64,000 bases of DNA from Bacillota bacterium (GTDB taxonomy: Bacteria > Bacillota > Bacilli > Alicyclobacillales > SLC66). Below the pieces are notes generated by a model. It saw only the letters and a program-made list of their open reading frames with translations, was not told where the DNA came from and ran no database searches. The translations under genes and the position numbers were made by a program. This document shows positions 1-5,938 of this stretch, piece by piece. The stretch covers positions 1 through 64,000 of the forward strand of contig JAJZCW010000010.1 in the NCBI GenBank assembly GCA_021828865.1, written 5' to 3'. Position 1 is the stretch's first letter; the number at the start of each line of letters is the position of its first letter.

Positions 1-102
1 ACTCACCCGTCCGCCGCTAGGGTCCGAAGACCCTCGCTCGACTTGCATGTATTAGGCACGCCGCCAGCGTTCGTCCTGAGCCAGGATCAAACTCTCAGTC
101 AA
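1..102 (-). rRNA. rrs: 16S ribosomal RNA, 5' end (partial)
   Basis: The reverse complement carries the universal bacterial 16S start: AGAGTTTGATCCTGGCTCAG lies at 95..76, followed by GACGAACGCTGGCGGC and the V1 stem, ending in GCGGACGGGTGAGT at the window edge. Counting seven bases upstream of the conserved primer site puts the mature 5' end near position 102. Only about the first 100 nt are present; the rest lies beyond the left edge. The V1 hairpin (GGGTCTTCGGACCC) resembles Alicyclobacillus-type 16S, which is a weak taxonomic hint. Confidence 0.97.
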
Positions 103-237
103 ATGGCTGCCGATCTACTTCGTAGCTCGTTGCCATTACTTTCTGACGTTGTTGCTGCATTGCATATCACGCACGTGGTACTCTATACGTGTTTAGTTTT
201 CAAGGATCGAACCGCCGTCCTCGCGGCGACAAAACGT

Positions 238-266
238 AATATACCATGCCTGATTCTCGATGTCAA
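238..266 (-). promoter_or_regulatory. rRNA operon promoter (sigma-A type)
   Basis: On the minus strand TTGACA (266..261) is followed after 17 bp by TATATT (243..238), about 135 bp upstream of the 16S 5' end. A G+C-rich hairpin (CGCCG/CGGCG, 213..228) begins just after the predicted start. The leader then contains TTGAAAACTAAAC, resembling the boxA-like leader motif of Bacillus rrn operons. This is among the strongest promoters in the window, as expected for rRNA. Confidence 0.85.
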
Positions 267-270
267 CCTT

Positions 271-290
271 AGTTTTATCTCTTTTTTTTC
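271..290 (-). promoter_or_regulatory. A-tract UP element of the rrn promoter
   Basis: Directly upstream of the TTGACA box, the minus strand reads an A-rich run (GAAAAAAAAGAGATAAAACT). Such tracts upstream of the -35 box bind the alpha C-terminal domain of RNA polymerase and are typical of rRNA promoters. The tract is seen directly; its role is inferred from position and composition. Confidence 0.6.
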
Positions 291-292
291 GT

Positions 293-334
293 CAGTGATA
301 TTGTCACCTTATAAGTCATCAGTGAAAATGTCAC
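293..334 (-). repeat. Two near-identical palindromic boxes upstream of the rrn promoter
   Basis: Two 15-bp boxes of the form CAGTGAWAWTGTCAC occur at 293..307 (CAGTGATATTGTCAC) and 320..334 (CAGTGAAAATGTCAC), 27 bp apart. Each has GTGA/TCAC arms around five bases. They lie just upstream of the A-tract of the rRNA promoter, which suits a dimeric activator or repressor, but no known regulator is identified. Confidence 0.5.
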
Positions 335-452
335 GATGAATCAAGGAGACATTGCCATTCAGCAAATAGGTTACAAGCGACCCCCAGCGTTTCCTAATTT
401 ATGACCCCATCACCAAAACAATAAACGAATACTTGAATTTTAATAAAGATAT

Positions 453-483
453 GCTCCCGAGTTTTTACCGTATACTCGGGAGC
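453..483 (-). terminator. Terminator after icd
   Basis: A perfect 10-bp stem GCTCCCGAGT/ACTCGGGAGC with an 11-nt loop lies 45 bp past the icd stop. On the minus strand it is followed by only a weak T-rich stretch (ATATCTTTATT). It separates icd from the downstream rRNA operon. The other strand also has a T-run 20 bp away, so it may act on both strands. Confidence 0.7.
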
Positions 484-527
484 TTTGATTTCCTCATTTT
501 TTTTGAATCCACACCAAAGTGTGTCTT

Positions 528-1964
528 TTATCCGTGCACCGCTGAAAAACCTGGCACGCCGTCAAATGAGTACAGATTCTCTGTCTTAATGACGTCAAAA
601 CCAGCCCTAATCACTTCCTTTTGCAATTCGACAACATCTAAATTTTTGATCGTGTCACCAGGTTGAGGTTGAAAACGGCAACGCCAGTGGTCCGTACAAA
701 AGGTTTCTGGCAATCCACTGGGCCAAACCTTGATTCCACGATTGGTGATGACACGTAGTGCCAAATTGTTTATTTTGACCTTTTGTAGATGATTCCCAAG
801 TTGATCCGGCGTGCCTGACTTCCAATCCAAAAATACATCGACACCTTCCAATCTTTTCTCTTCCTCTTGCTTTGATTGAATGCCTTTCATGAATGAGGAA
901 GTCTCCTGGTAAGAGACCTTCGCCAATACGCTTGGCACCATCCCTAACCGACTGATCACTGCCTGTGCAAATTCTTTTGTCCCGACTTTTTCTTTACTGA
1001 TCCCTTCACGGTAAATATCGTACGTATGCACACCATCTTCCATCGTTTTTAACCATGCGTTATGCACTTTACTCGCGACATCCACCTGGCCGATGTGCAC
1101 CAACATCATCACCGCACCATGCAATAGGCCGGAAGGATTGGCTAGATTTTGCCCCGCTCGTCGAGGAGCTGAACCGTGAATGGCTTCAAACATCGCGCAT
1201 TCGTCTCCAATGTTAGCTGATCCCGCTAGCCCCACAGATCCGGACAGTTGAGCCGTCACGTCAGAAAGCACATCTCCATACAAATTAGGCATCACGACGA
1301 CATCAAAATTCTCAGGCGTATCCGCCAGTTTGGCTGCACCAATATCCACAATCCACGTTTCATGTTCAATATCTGGATATTCCTTAGCAATTTCATCAAA
1401 CACCTTGTGAAATAGTCCATCAGTCAATTTCATGATGTTATCTTTCACAAAACAACTAACTTTCTTGCGTTGATTTGCTCTTGCGTACTCAAACGCGTAG
1501 CGAATCACTCGTTCTGAACCAGGTCTAGTGATCAGTTTCAGGCACTGATAAACCTGATTGGTCTGCCGATGTTCGATGCCAGCGTACAAATCCTCTTCAT
1601 TTTCTCTGACGATCACTACATTCATCGCCGGGTGTTTGGTTTGAACAAATGGGCTGTAAGATATTGCTGGACGAACATTGGCATATAAATTCAGTGCCTT
1701 TCGAGTCGTGACATTGAGGCTTTTATAGCCACTTCCCTGTGGTGTTGTGATAGGAGCCTTTAAGAACACTTTGGTTCTTCTTAGACTTTCCCATGCCTTT
1801 GGGTCCATCCCCGTGTCGATGCCGCGCTCATATACCTTTTCGCCTATTTCCACCACTTCTATTTCAAGTCGTGCTCCTGCCGCTTCAAGGATAGTTAATG
1901 TGGCGTTCATAATTTCCGGTCCAATGCCATCTCCATAAGCGACACTGATTGGTATGTTTTTCAT
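528..1964 (-). CDS. icd: Isocitrate dehydrogenase (NADP-type, Thermus-like, with C-terminal extension)
   Basis: Oxidative decarboxylation of isocitrate to 2-oxoglutarate in the TCA cycle. The protein has 478 residues, and start ATG 1964 follows AAAGGAG. The N-terminus (ISVAYGDGIGPEIM) and SLNVTTRKALNLYANVRP are the nucleotide and isocitrate-binding segments of the decarboxylating dehydrogenase family. NLYGDVLSDVTAQLSG carries the metal-binding aspartates, and GSAPRRAGQNLANPSG matches the adenine-binding end of the core. After residue 340 there is an extra domain of about 130 residues (GVDVFLDW, NRGIKVWP, DHWRCRF, FDGVPGF). That extension marks the Thermus/Rickettsia type rather than the short Bacillus Icd. 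Isopropylmalate dehydrogenase is excluded by the extension. The neighbouring upstream genes are a zinc mini-protein and a carbonic-anhydrase-like gene. Confidence 0.9.
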   Translation of the reverse strand: MKNIPISVAYGDGIGPEIMNATLTILEAAGARLEIEVVEIGEKVYERGIDTGMDPKAWESLRRTKVFLKAPITTPQGSGYKSLNVTTRKALNLYANVRPAISYSPFVQTKHPAMNVVIVRENEEDLYAGIEHRQTNQVYQCLKLITRPGSERVIRYAFEYARANQRKKVSCFVKDNIMKLTDGLFHKVFDEIAKEYPDIEHETWIVDIGAAKLADTPENFDVVVMPNLYGDVLSDVTAQLSGSVGLAGSANIGDECAMFEAIHGSAPRRAGQNLANPSGLLHGAVMMLVHIGQVDVASKVHNAWLKTMEDGVHTYDIYREGISKEKVGTKEFAQAVISRLGMVPSVLAKVSYQETSSFMKGIQSKQEEEKRLEGVDVFLDWKSGTPDQLGNHLQKVKINNLALRVITNRGIKVWPSGLPETFCTDHWRCRFQPQPGDTIKNLDVVELQKEVIRAGFDVIKTENLYSFDGVPGFSAVHG

Positions 1965-2005
1965 CTTAGGCTCTCCTTTATGTTGTGATATTGTCTTTTT
2001 CGTTT

Positions 2006-2155
2006 TTACGAATTGACTTCCAACACGCCACTGCCTTCGCAGTAATGACACACCACAACTCCTTGCCCATGGCAATGCGTACAATCTGCAAAATGATCCT
2101 CACCATGCTTGCATTCAATTTCTCCATTTCCTTCACAAACTGGGCAATCCCTCAT
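2006..2155 (-). CDS. 49-residue DnaJ-type zinc-finger mini-protein
   Basis: A small gene with a strong ribosome site (AAAGGAGGTG, about 9 nt before ATG 2155). The product has three CxxCxG-type modules: CPVCEGNG near residue 4, CTHCHGQG near 25 and CHYCEGSG near 36. These resemble the zinc-binding repeats of DnaJ, but J-domain and substrate domains are absent. The start overlaps the stop of the upstream carbonic-anhydrase-like gene as ATGA, so the two are probably translationally coupled. icd starts 41 bp downstream. The function is unknown; zinc binding is inferred from the motifs. Similar CxxCxGxG mini-proteins occur in other bacteria as uncharacterised redox or chaperone accessories. Confidence 0.8.
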   Translation of the reverse strand: MRDCPVCEGNGEIECKHGEDHFADCTHCHGQGVVVCHYCEGSGVLEVNS

Positions 2156-2679
2156 GATTGATGCACCTCCTTTATTGGTATCAAATGGTTGCTTTCTAAA
2201 AGTTCAAAGGTCCGGCTTGCAGTCTGATAAAAAAATCCCTTGACGTTGACGTTTTTCGGTAACCAGGGGTGGGCTTCAAGCAGATTCGCTGTTTTGCAGA
2301 CATTCATTCGAATATCTTGTTGGTGTCCACTCCAATAATCCATTTCCACGTTTTTTACATGCCGAAAAATATACGATACTGCATTTGACGAGCTTTCAAA
2401 TGGATTATGGGATAGAAAAGTTCTTTTTTTCTCATCGCATCCGATAATCCATATCTCTTCATAAGAAGAATCATGGTAGATCTCAAATAGCAGTGTTCTT
2501 ACCAACGAGTCGTAAGGATCCCACACCCAAACTCCTTCGCAAAAAAATTTTTTTGCCGCCACCTTTTGTGCATACAGCCAATTGTTGAGCGCCTCCTCGA
2601 ATGGTGGATGGATGATCGAATCACTCAAAAGCAAAACTTTCTTTGACGAATCTGACTCCCCTAAATGAAAACCTGGCAT
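2152..2679 (-). CDS. Degenerate beta-carbonic-anhydrase-like protein (YbcF-like?), hypothetical
   Basis: A 175-residue soluble protein. Start ATG 2679 is chosen because AGGAGGTG lies 9 nt upstream, and a longer reading would run through the terminator at 2725..2775. The pattern is like the beta-carbonic anhydrase fold: LLLSDSIIHP where CADSR would be, DPYDSLVRTLLFEIY followed by EEIWIIGCDEKK where GHxxCG would be, and a C-terminal NVKGFFYQ strand like the GFxYDxxTG of that family. The zinc ligands Cys-Asp-His-Cys are largely lost, so carbonic anhydrase activity is doubtful. It is ATGA-coupled to the zinc mini-protein downstream and preceded by a DUF2294 gene. Both partners recall the B. subtilis ybc genes. 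This assignment is from memory of fold motifs, not a search. Confidence 0.6.
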   Translation of the reverse strand: MPGFHLGESDSSKKVLLLSDSIIHPPFEEALNNWLYAQKVAAKKFFCEGVWVWDPYDSLVRTLLFEIYHDSSYEEIWIIGCDEKKRTFLSHNPFESSSNAVSYIFRHVKNVEMDYWSGHQQDIRMNVCKTANLLEAHPWLPKNVNVKGFFYQTASRTFELLESNHLIPIKEVHQS

Positions 2680-2724
2680 CAATCCTTTCACCTCCTGAAC
2701 GCCACATTCGACCTGCATTCGATC

Positions 2725-2775
2725 TAACAAAAAAGCCGGAGGAAATGAGCAACTAAGTGCTCTTCCCTCCGGCTT
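2725..2775 (-). terminator. Terminator after the DUF2294 gene
   Basis: A 10-bp perfect stem (AAGCCGGAGG/CCTCCGGCTT) extended by GAGC/GCTC, followed on the minus strand by TTTTGTT. It lies about 75 bp past the DUF2294 stop and 46 bp before the next start. It separates the two transcripts or acts as a partial terminator. Confidence 0.75.
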
Positions 2776-2849
2776 ACGACAAACTTCCCAACTTTCCATG
2801 GAATTTTGTTCATCTTCCGGCGTTTTTATTTTTTTTCGTTAGTTTGTTC

Positions 2850-3197
2850 TCAGTCTATACTCGAATCCATCATGAACACCATCACCCGTTCCCCGGATCT
2901 AGTACTAATGTCGGTAAAGAAACTCGTCACCTTAGCGCTCGTTGCTTCTTCCACTAATGAGGTTAAATGATCCACTCCTGACTCCACTAAATCAGATCTC
3001 ATGCGCTTGATTACCATCAATCCTTCTTGAGTGACAACCAATTTCTTTTCTGCTGGAGTAAGCACTCCTTTTAGAACAACGATCACCATATTGCGTAAAA
3101 TATCTGTTTTAACTACGAGCGAACCTCTCCCAAGGTAATCCTTTTCCCATCGGGAAAGTAGTTTACTGATTTTATCCTCCAATTCCCCCTTGGACAA
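2850..3197 (-). CDS. DUF2294 (YbcI-like) protein
   Basis: A small soluble protein of 115 residues. It matches the DUF2294 pattern along its length: an N-terminal helix (ELEDKISKLLSRWEKDYLGRG), a strand pair with the conserved NMVIVVLKGVLTPAEKKL, and a C-terminal TSFFTDISTRSGERVMVFMMD. The start is taken as TTG 3197 because GGGAGGTG lies 5 nt before it; an in-frame TTG at 3212 has no ribosome site. Function is unknown. In B. subtilis the DUF2294 gene ybcI belongs to the same group as the inorganic-carbon uptake genes, which is a hint only. Its leader ends in a strong terminator directly before the ribosome site (see 3211..3259). Confidence 0.8.
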   Translation of the reverse strand: MSKGELEDKISKLLSRWEKDYLGRGSLVVKTDILRNMVIVVLKGVLTPAEKKLVVTQEGLMVIKRMRSDLVESGVDHLTSLVEEATSAKVTSFFTDISTRSGERVMVFMMDSSID

Positions 3198-3210
3198 ACT
3201 TCCACCTCCC

Positions 3211-3259
3211 AAAAAATAAAAAACGGCTCATACTGTCACCGCAGTGACACATGAAACCG
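3211..3259 (-). terminator. Leader terminator or attenuator directly upstream of the DUF2294 gene
   Basis: On the minus strand CGG..TTCAT..TGTCAC-TGCG-GTGACA..ATGAG.CCG forms a long hairpin with a 6-bp perfect apical stem. It is followed by TTTTTTATTTTTT and then immediately by the ribosome site of the DUF2294 gene. It may terminate trmD readthrough. Because a candidate promoter lies about 150 bp upstream, it could instead be the expression platform of a leader RNA. GGTGATGAA, about 40 nt earlier, could pair with the 5' arm as an antiterminator. Confidence 0.75.
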
Positions 3260-3381
3260 ATGTATCCAGTCCAGCTTCATCACCGATTCCTTATCATCCC
3301 TTCCATTTGAACCCTTATCCAAATGTTAAGAATAACAAACCGTTATGAATCCTTGGATCCTTCGATATGATATTAAATATA

Positions 3382-3409
3382 ATTATAATAACTATGTGTA
3401 AAAAAGCAA
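3382..3409 (-). promoter_or_regulatory. Candidate promoter for the DUF2294 leader
   Basis: TTGCTT (3409..3404), 16 bp, TATAAT (3387..3382) on the minus strand, in a very A+T-rich stretch. It would give a leader of about 180 nt before the DUF2294 start. The rest of the interval 3198..3531 holds only this promoter, the leader hairpins and the inverted repeat at 3488..3547; no protein gene is seen there. Confidence 0.5.
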
Positions 3410-3487
3410 GTGCATTATCACATTTCAAGTGAAATATCTTTTGCAGGTTCGCCCACACCGTTTAACGAGTTTGATCATACTCTACGT

Positions 3488-3547
3488 TGAGCCCACCAAT
3501 GAATTCGTCAAAGGGATACAGTCAGATGTTTTCAAACGGTGGGCTCA
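3488..3547. repeat. 10-bp perfect inverted repeat spanning the end of trmD
   Basis: TGAGCCCACC (3488..3497) and GGTGGGCTCA (3538..3547) are perfect inverted copies separated by 40 nt. The right arm is part of the trmD coding end and stop. No T-run follows on either strand, so it is not a classical terminator. It may stabilise the 3' end of the trmD message or be a remnant of a rearrangement. Confidence 0.5.
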
Positions 3548-4275
3548 TTGCGTTGTTGCTGCTTGAGCCATTCACGATCCTTTTGGGACAGTTCCACATT
3601 GGCAAGTAACTCCGGTCTTCTTTGAAGTGTCCTTAAAAGCGATTGTTCATGTCGCCATTTGGCTATCTCCTGATGATTGCCTGATAGCAGCACCTCTGGA
3701 ACTTCCCAATCAATAAACTTACGCGGTCTTGTGTATTGAGGATGCTCTAACAAACCGTTTGCAAAAGAATCGCTACTCGCACTATCAGGATTCCCCAAGA
3801 CACCTGGAATCAATCGAATCACAGCATCCATCACCACCAACGCCGCGAGTTCCCCACCAGTCAGTACATAATCGCCAATCGACAGTTCATCCGTCACCAG
3901 ATGCTCTCGTATGCGCTCATCAAAGCCTTCATAATGTCCACATATCAGCATCAATCGTTGAACATTCGATAGTTCTTTCGCAATGCTTTGCGTGAATGGC
4001 TTCCCCTGAGGAGAAAGAAGGATGATACGATCAATTGCCTTATCATCCTTATTCAACGCTTCTACCGCACGAAAAAGGGGTTCAGGTTTTAATACCATCC
4101 CTGCCCCTCCGCCAAACGGATAATCATCTACAGTATGATGTCGATCGAGTGAATACTCCCTGAAATTAACCAGCTTCACTTGCACCGCTTCACTGTCTTG
4201 TGCCCGCTTAATCACACTGGTTTGCAAATAGGTTTCAAACACCTCGGGGAATAACGTCAGCACATCTATTTTCAA
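3532..4275 (-). CDS. trmD: tRNA (guanine-37-N1)-methyltransferase TrmD
   Basis: Methylates G37 next to the anticodon using S-adenosylmethionine, preventing +1 frameshifting. Its 247 residues are the normal family length. The SPOUT knot motifs are present: LLSPQGKPF (86-94), CGHYEGFDER (112-121) and SIGDYVLTGGELAA (132-145), preceded by DDYPFGGGAGM, which contacts substrate. It is last in the ylxM-ffh-rpsP-khpA-ylqD-rimM-trmD group, 20 bp after rimM. In Bacillus rplS follows; here rplS is absent and the synteny ends. Confidence 0.97.
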   Translation of the reverse strand: MKIDVLTLFPEVFETYLQTSVIKRAQDSEAVQVKLVNFREYSLDRHHTVDDYPFGGGAGMVLKPEPLFRAVEALNKDDKAIDRIILLSPQGKPFTQSIAKELSNVQRLMLICGHYEGFDERIREHLVTDELSIGDYVLTGGELAALVVMDAVIRLIPGVLGNPDSASSDSFANGLLEHPQYTRPRKFIDWEVPEVLLSGNHQEIAKWRHEQSLLRTLQRRPELLANVELSQKDREWLKQQQRNEPTV

Positions 4276-4295
4276 AAAATAGCCCCGCCATTTCC

Positions 4296-4820
4296 TTAAG
4301 CTTCATCAATTAATCCCGGCATCAGATGAATGAGCATGCGCTTATTCTCCACATCCACATTTAAGACGCACTGGGGAATCGCTGGAATTAAAATATCTTT
4401 GCGACCGGGTTTTCGAACGACATAGACATCATTAGCCCCAGGAGTCAGCACATCGGTGATTTGTCCCAACACTTCGCCACTTTCTGTCACCACTTGGCAA
4501 TTGATCAAGTCGTCAATCCAATATTCACCTTCCGGCAAAGGCGGTGCGTCCGATCGAAGGACCTTTAATTCTGCCCCTCTCATCTTTTCCACCAGTTCCA
4601 CCGATTCCAAACCTTCAAATAATACCAGGTAAAGCGACTTGTGAATGCGGGAAGACTTGATGACCAATTCTTCCGACTTTTCTTGACCTTGACGGAATAT
4701 CAGTAATCTAGAGCCAGGTGCAAATCGCAATTCAGGATAATCGGTGCGTGAAAACACTCTCACTTCACCTTTTAAGCCGTGCGGCCCGGTGATCGTCCCG
4801 ACAGTAAACATTTCTTCCAA
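4296..4820 (-). CDS. rimM: 16S rRNA processing protein RimM
   Basis: Ribosome maturation factor that binds S19 and the 30S head. At 174 residues, it shows the N-terminal RimM barrel signature VGTITGPHGLKGEVRV and the C-terminal PRC-barrel part (EYWIDDLINCQV, GANDVYVV, DILIPAIPQCVLNVD). The start is a TTG (4820), 10 nt after AGGAGG; the ATG three codons later would be too far from that site. It lies between ylqD and trmD as in bacilli. Confidence 0.95.
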   Translation of the reverse strand: MEEMFTVGTITGPHGLKGEVRVFSRTDYPELRFAPGSRLLIFRQGQEKSEELVIKSSRIHKSLYLVLFEGLESVELVEKMRGAELKVLRSDAPPLPEGEYWIDDLINCQVVTESGEVLGQITDVLTPGANDVYVVRKPGRKDILIPAIPQCVLNVDVENKRMLIHLMPGLIDEA

Positions 4821-4856
4821 AGCTGCTTAACCTCCTAGAAGACTGTTAGCATCAAA

Positions 4857-5282
4857 TCAGCTTTCGAGGACTTGTCCATTTTGTCTGATCTCAACGACCA
4901 CGCCATCCTTAATGACGATTTCGCTGCCTTGAGCAATGGAGTCCCATGAATCACCAATTTTAACGTCTACCGAGGTCTCTACCGTTCCGTTTGCCACTTC
5001 TGTTCCAATATCCATTTGCTGAATTTGCGTCAACTGTTGAATTAACTGTTCTCGTTGTTCGATGCGTTGGTTTTTCTCCTGCTCAATCCGCTCTTCCGTG
5101 GCCTGAACTGCGCCTTCTCCTTGCTTTTCCGCATCACGAAGCCATTGTTTGCTTCTGAATTCAAGCTCTTCCAGTTCGGCGATCGTACTGTTGACAAGTC
5201 TTCTCAGTTCCGCAAGCCATGCCTGTTTAGTCTCTTCAGTCAAAATGATTTTAATCGTGACAGGTTGACGAATGGATATCAA
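4857..5282 (-). CDS. ylqD: YlqD family protein
   Basis: Small conserved protein of unknown function found between khpA and rimM in bacilli. The 141-residue product has a central charged coiled-coil-like helix (about residues 20-80, rich in E, Q and R) and a C-terminal beta part (VKIGDSWDSIAQGSEIVIKD, GVVVEIR). The start is taken as TTG 5282 because AAAGGAG lies about 8 nt before it. The ATG at 5306 has its only purine-rich box directly adjacent, which is too close. The resulting N-terminus (ISIRQPVTIKIILTEE) fits the family. Confidence 0.8.
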   Translation of the reverse strand: MISIRQPVTIKIILTEETKQAWLAELRRLVNSTIAELEELEFRSKQWLRDAEKQGEGAVQATEERIEQEKNQRIEQREQLIQQLTQIQQMDIGTEVANGTVETSVDVKIGDSWDSIAQGSEIVIKDGVVVEIRQNGQVLES

Positions 5283-5367
5283 AACCAACACTCCTTTTTT
5301 TGTCATTCCTTGACTTCTGCACTATTAAAAAGGCAAAACGGGGCTTGACGAACCCGTCTGCCCCACA

Positions 5368-5595
5368 TTAAACGATTTCGATGGAAACGTTCTTTTTCTC
5401 TGGAAAAGAAGATGCAACCACAACAGTACGAATTGATTTGACGGTTCGTCCGCCTTTGCCGATGACTTTCCCAACGTCTTCCGGAGCCACACTGAGTTCA
5501 AAAGTAACTCCTCGTTCAGTCTCGACTTCGCGGACTTTCACCTCATCGGGTTGGTCCACCAAATGACGTACGATTAACTCAATCAATTCTTTCAT
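5368..5595 (-). CDS. khpA: KH-domain RNA-binding protein KhpA
   Basis: A single KH domain of 75 residues with the RNA-gripping loop GKVIGKGGRT (42-51). In Gram-positive bacteria KhpA works with KhpB in RNA binding and cell-elongation control; KhpB is not in this window. It lies between rpsP and ylqD, in the usual position. The reading is complete, with ATG start and full family length. Confidence 0.93.
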   Translation of the reverse strand: MKELIELIVRHLVDQPDEVKVREVETERGVTFELSVAPEDVGKVIGKGGRTVKSIRTVVVASSFPEKKNVSIEIV

Positions 5596-5632
5596 GCTAA
5601 TCGCCTCCGCGACTCCCTACCAGGGTGCCGAC

Positions 5633-5908
5633 TTATGCTTTGCTGTGACGGGATTCATGATACTTTTTCATCACGCCAATTTTACTTAGCAACGAACGAG
5701 CAGTATCAGAAGGTTGCGCTCCCACTTGCAACCAATATAACGCACGGTCTTCCTTGATCTGGATCTGTGCGGGTTCGGTCAACGGATTATAAGTACCAAT
5801 CTCTTCGACAAAACGTCCATCTCTTGGTGAACGGGAGTCCGCTACAACTACGCGGTAAAAAGGACTTTTCTTTGCACCCATTCTTTTTAAGCGAATTTTC
5901 ACTGCCAT
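5633..5908 (-). CDS. rpsP: 30S ribosomal protein S16
   Basis: Complete 91-residue S16. The family start [20 protein letters not shown] and the [19 protein letters not shown] motif are intact. A strong ribosome site (AAGGAGGTG) precedes ATG 5908. It lies 30 bp downstream of ffh, as in Bacillus, and is read from the ylxM promoter. Confidence 0.98.
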   Translation of the reverse strand: MAVKIRLKRMGAKKSPFYRVVVADSRSPRDGRFVEEIGTYNPLTEPAQIQIKEDRALYWLQVGAQPSDTARSLLSKIGVMKKYHESRHSKA

Positions 5909-5938
5909 TTTTTTTCACCTCCTTGATGTAATCTGAAT

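Noticed and set aside
196-230. tRNA-like GGTTCGATCC upstream of 16S
   Set aside because: No matching stem arms, anticodon loop or acceptor; it is part of the rRNA leader.
2680-2799. N-terminal extension of the carbonic-anhydrase-like gene
   Set aside because: It would read through a strong terminator hairpin, and the good ribosome site lies at the internal ATG 2679.
3198-3531. Possible rplS gene after trmD
   Set aside because: Too short and no L19 motif in any frame; the gap holds a promoter, a leader terminator and a repeat.
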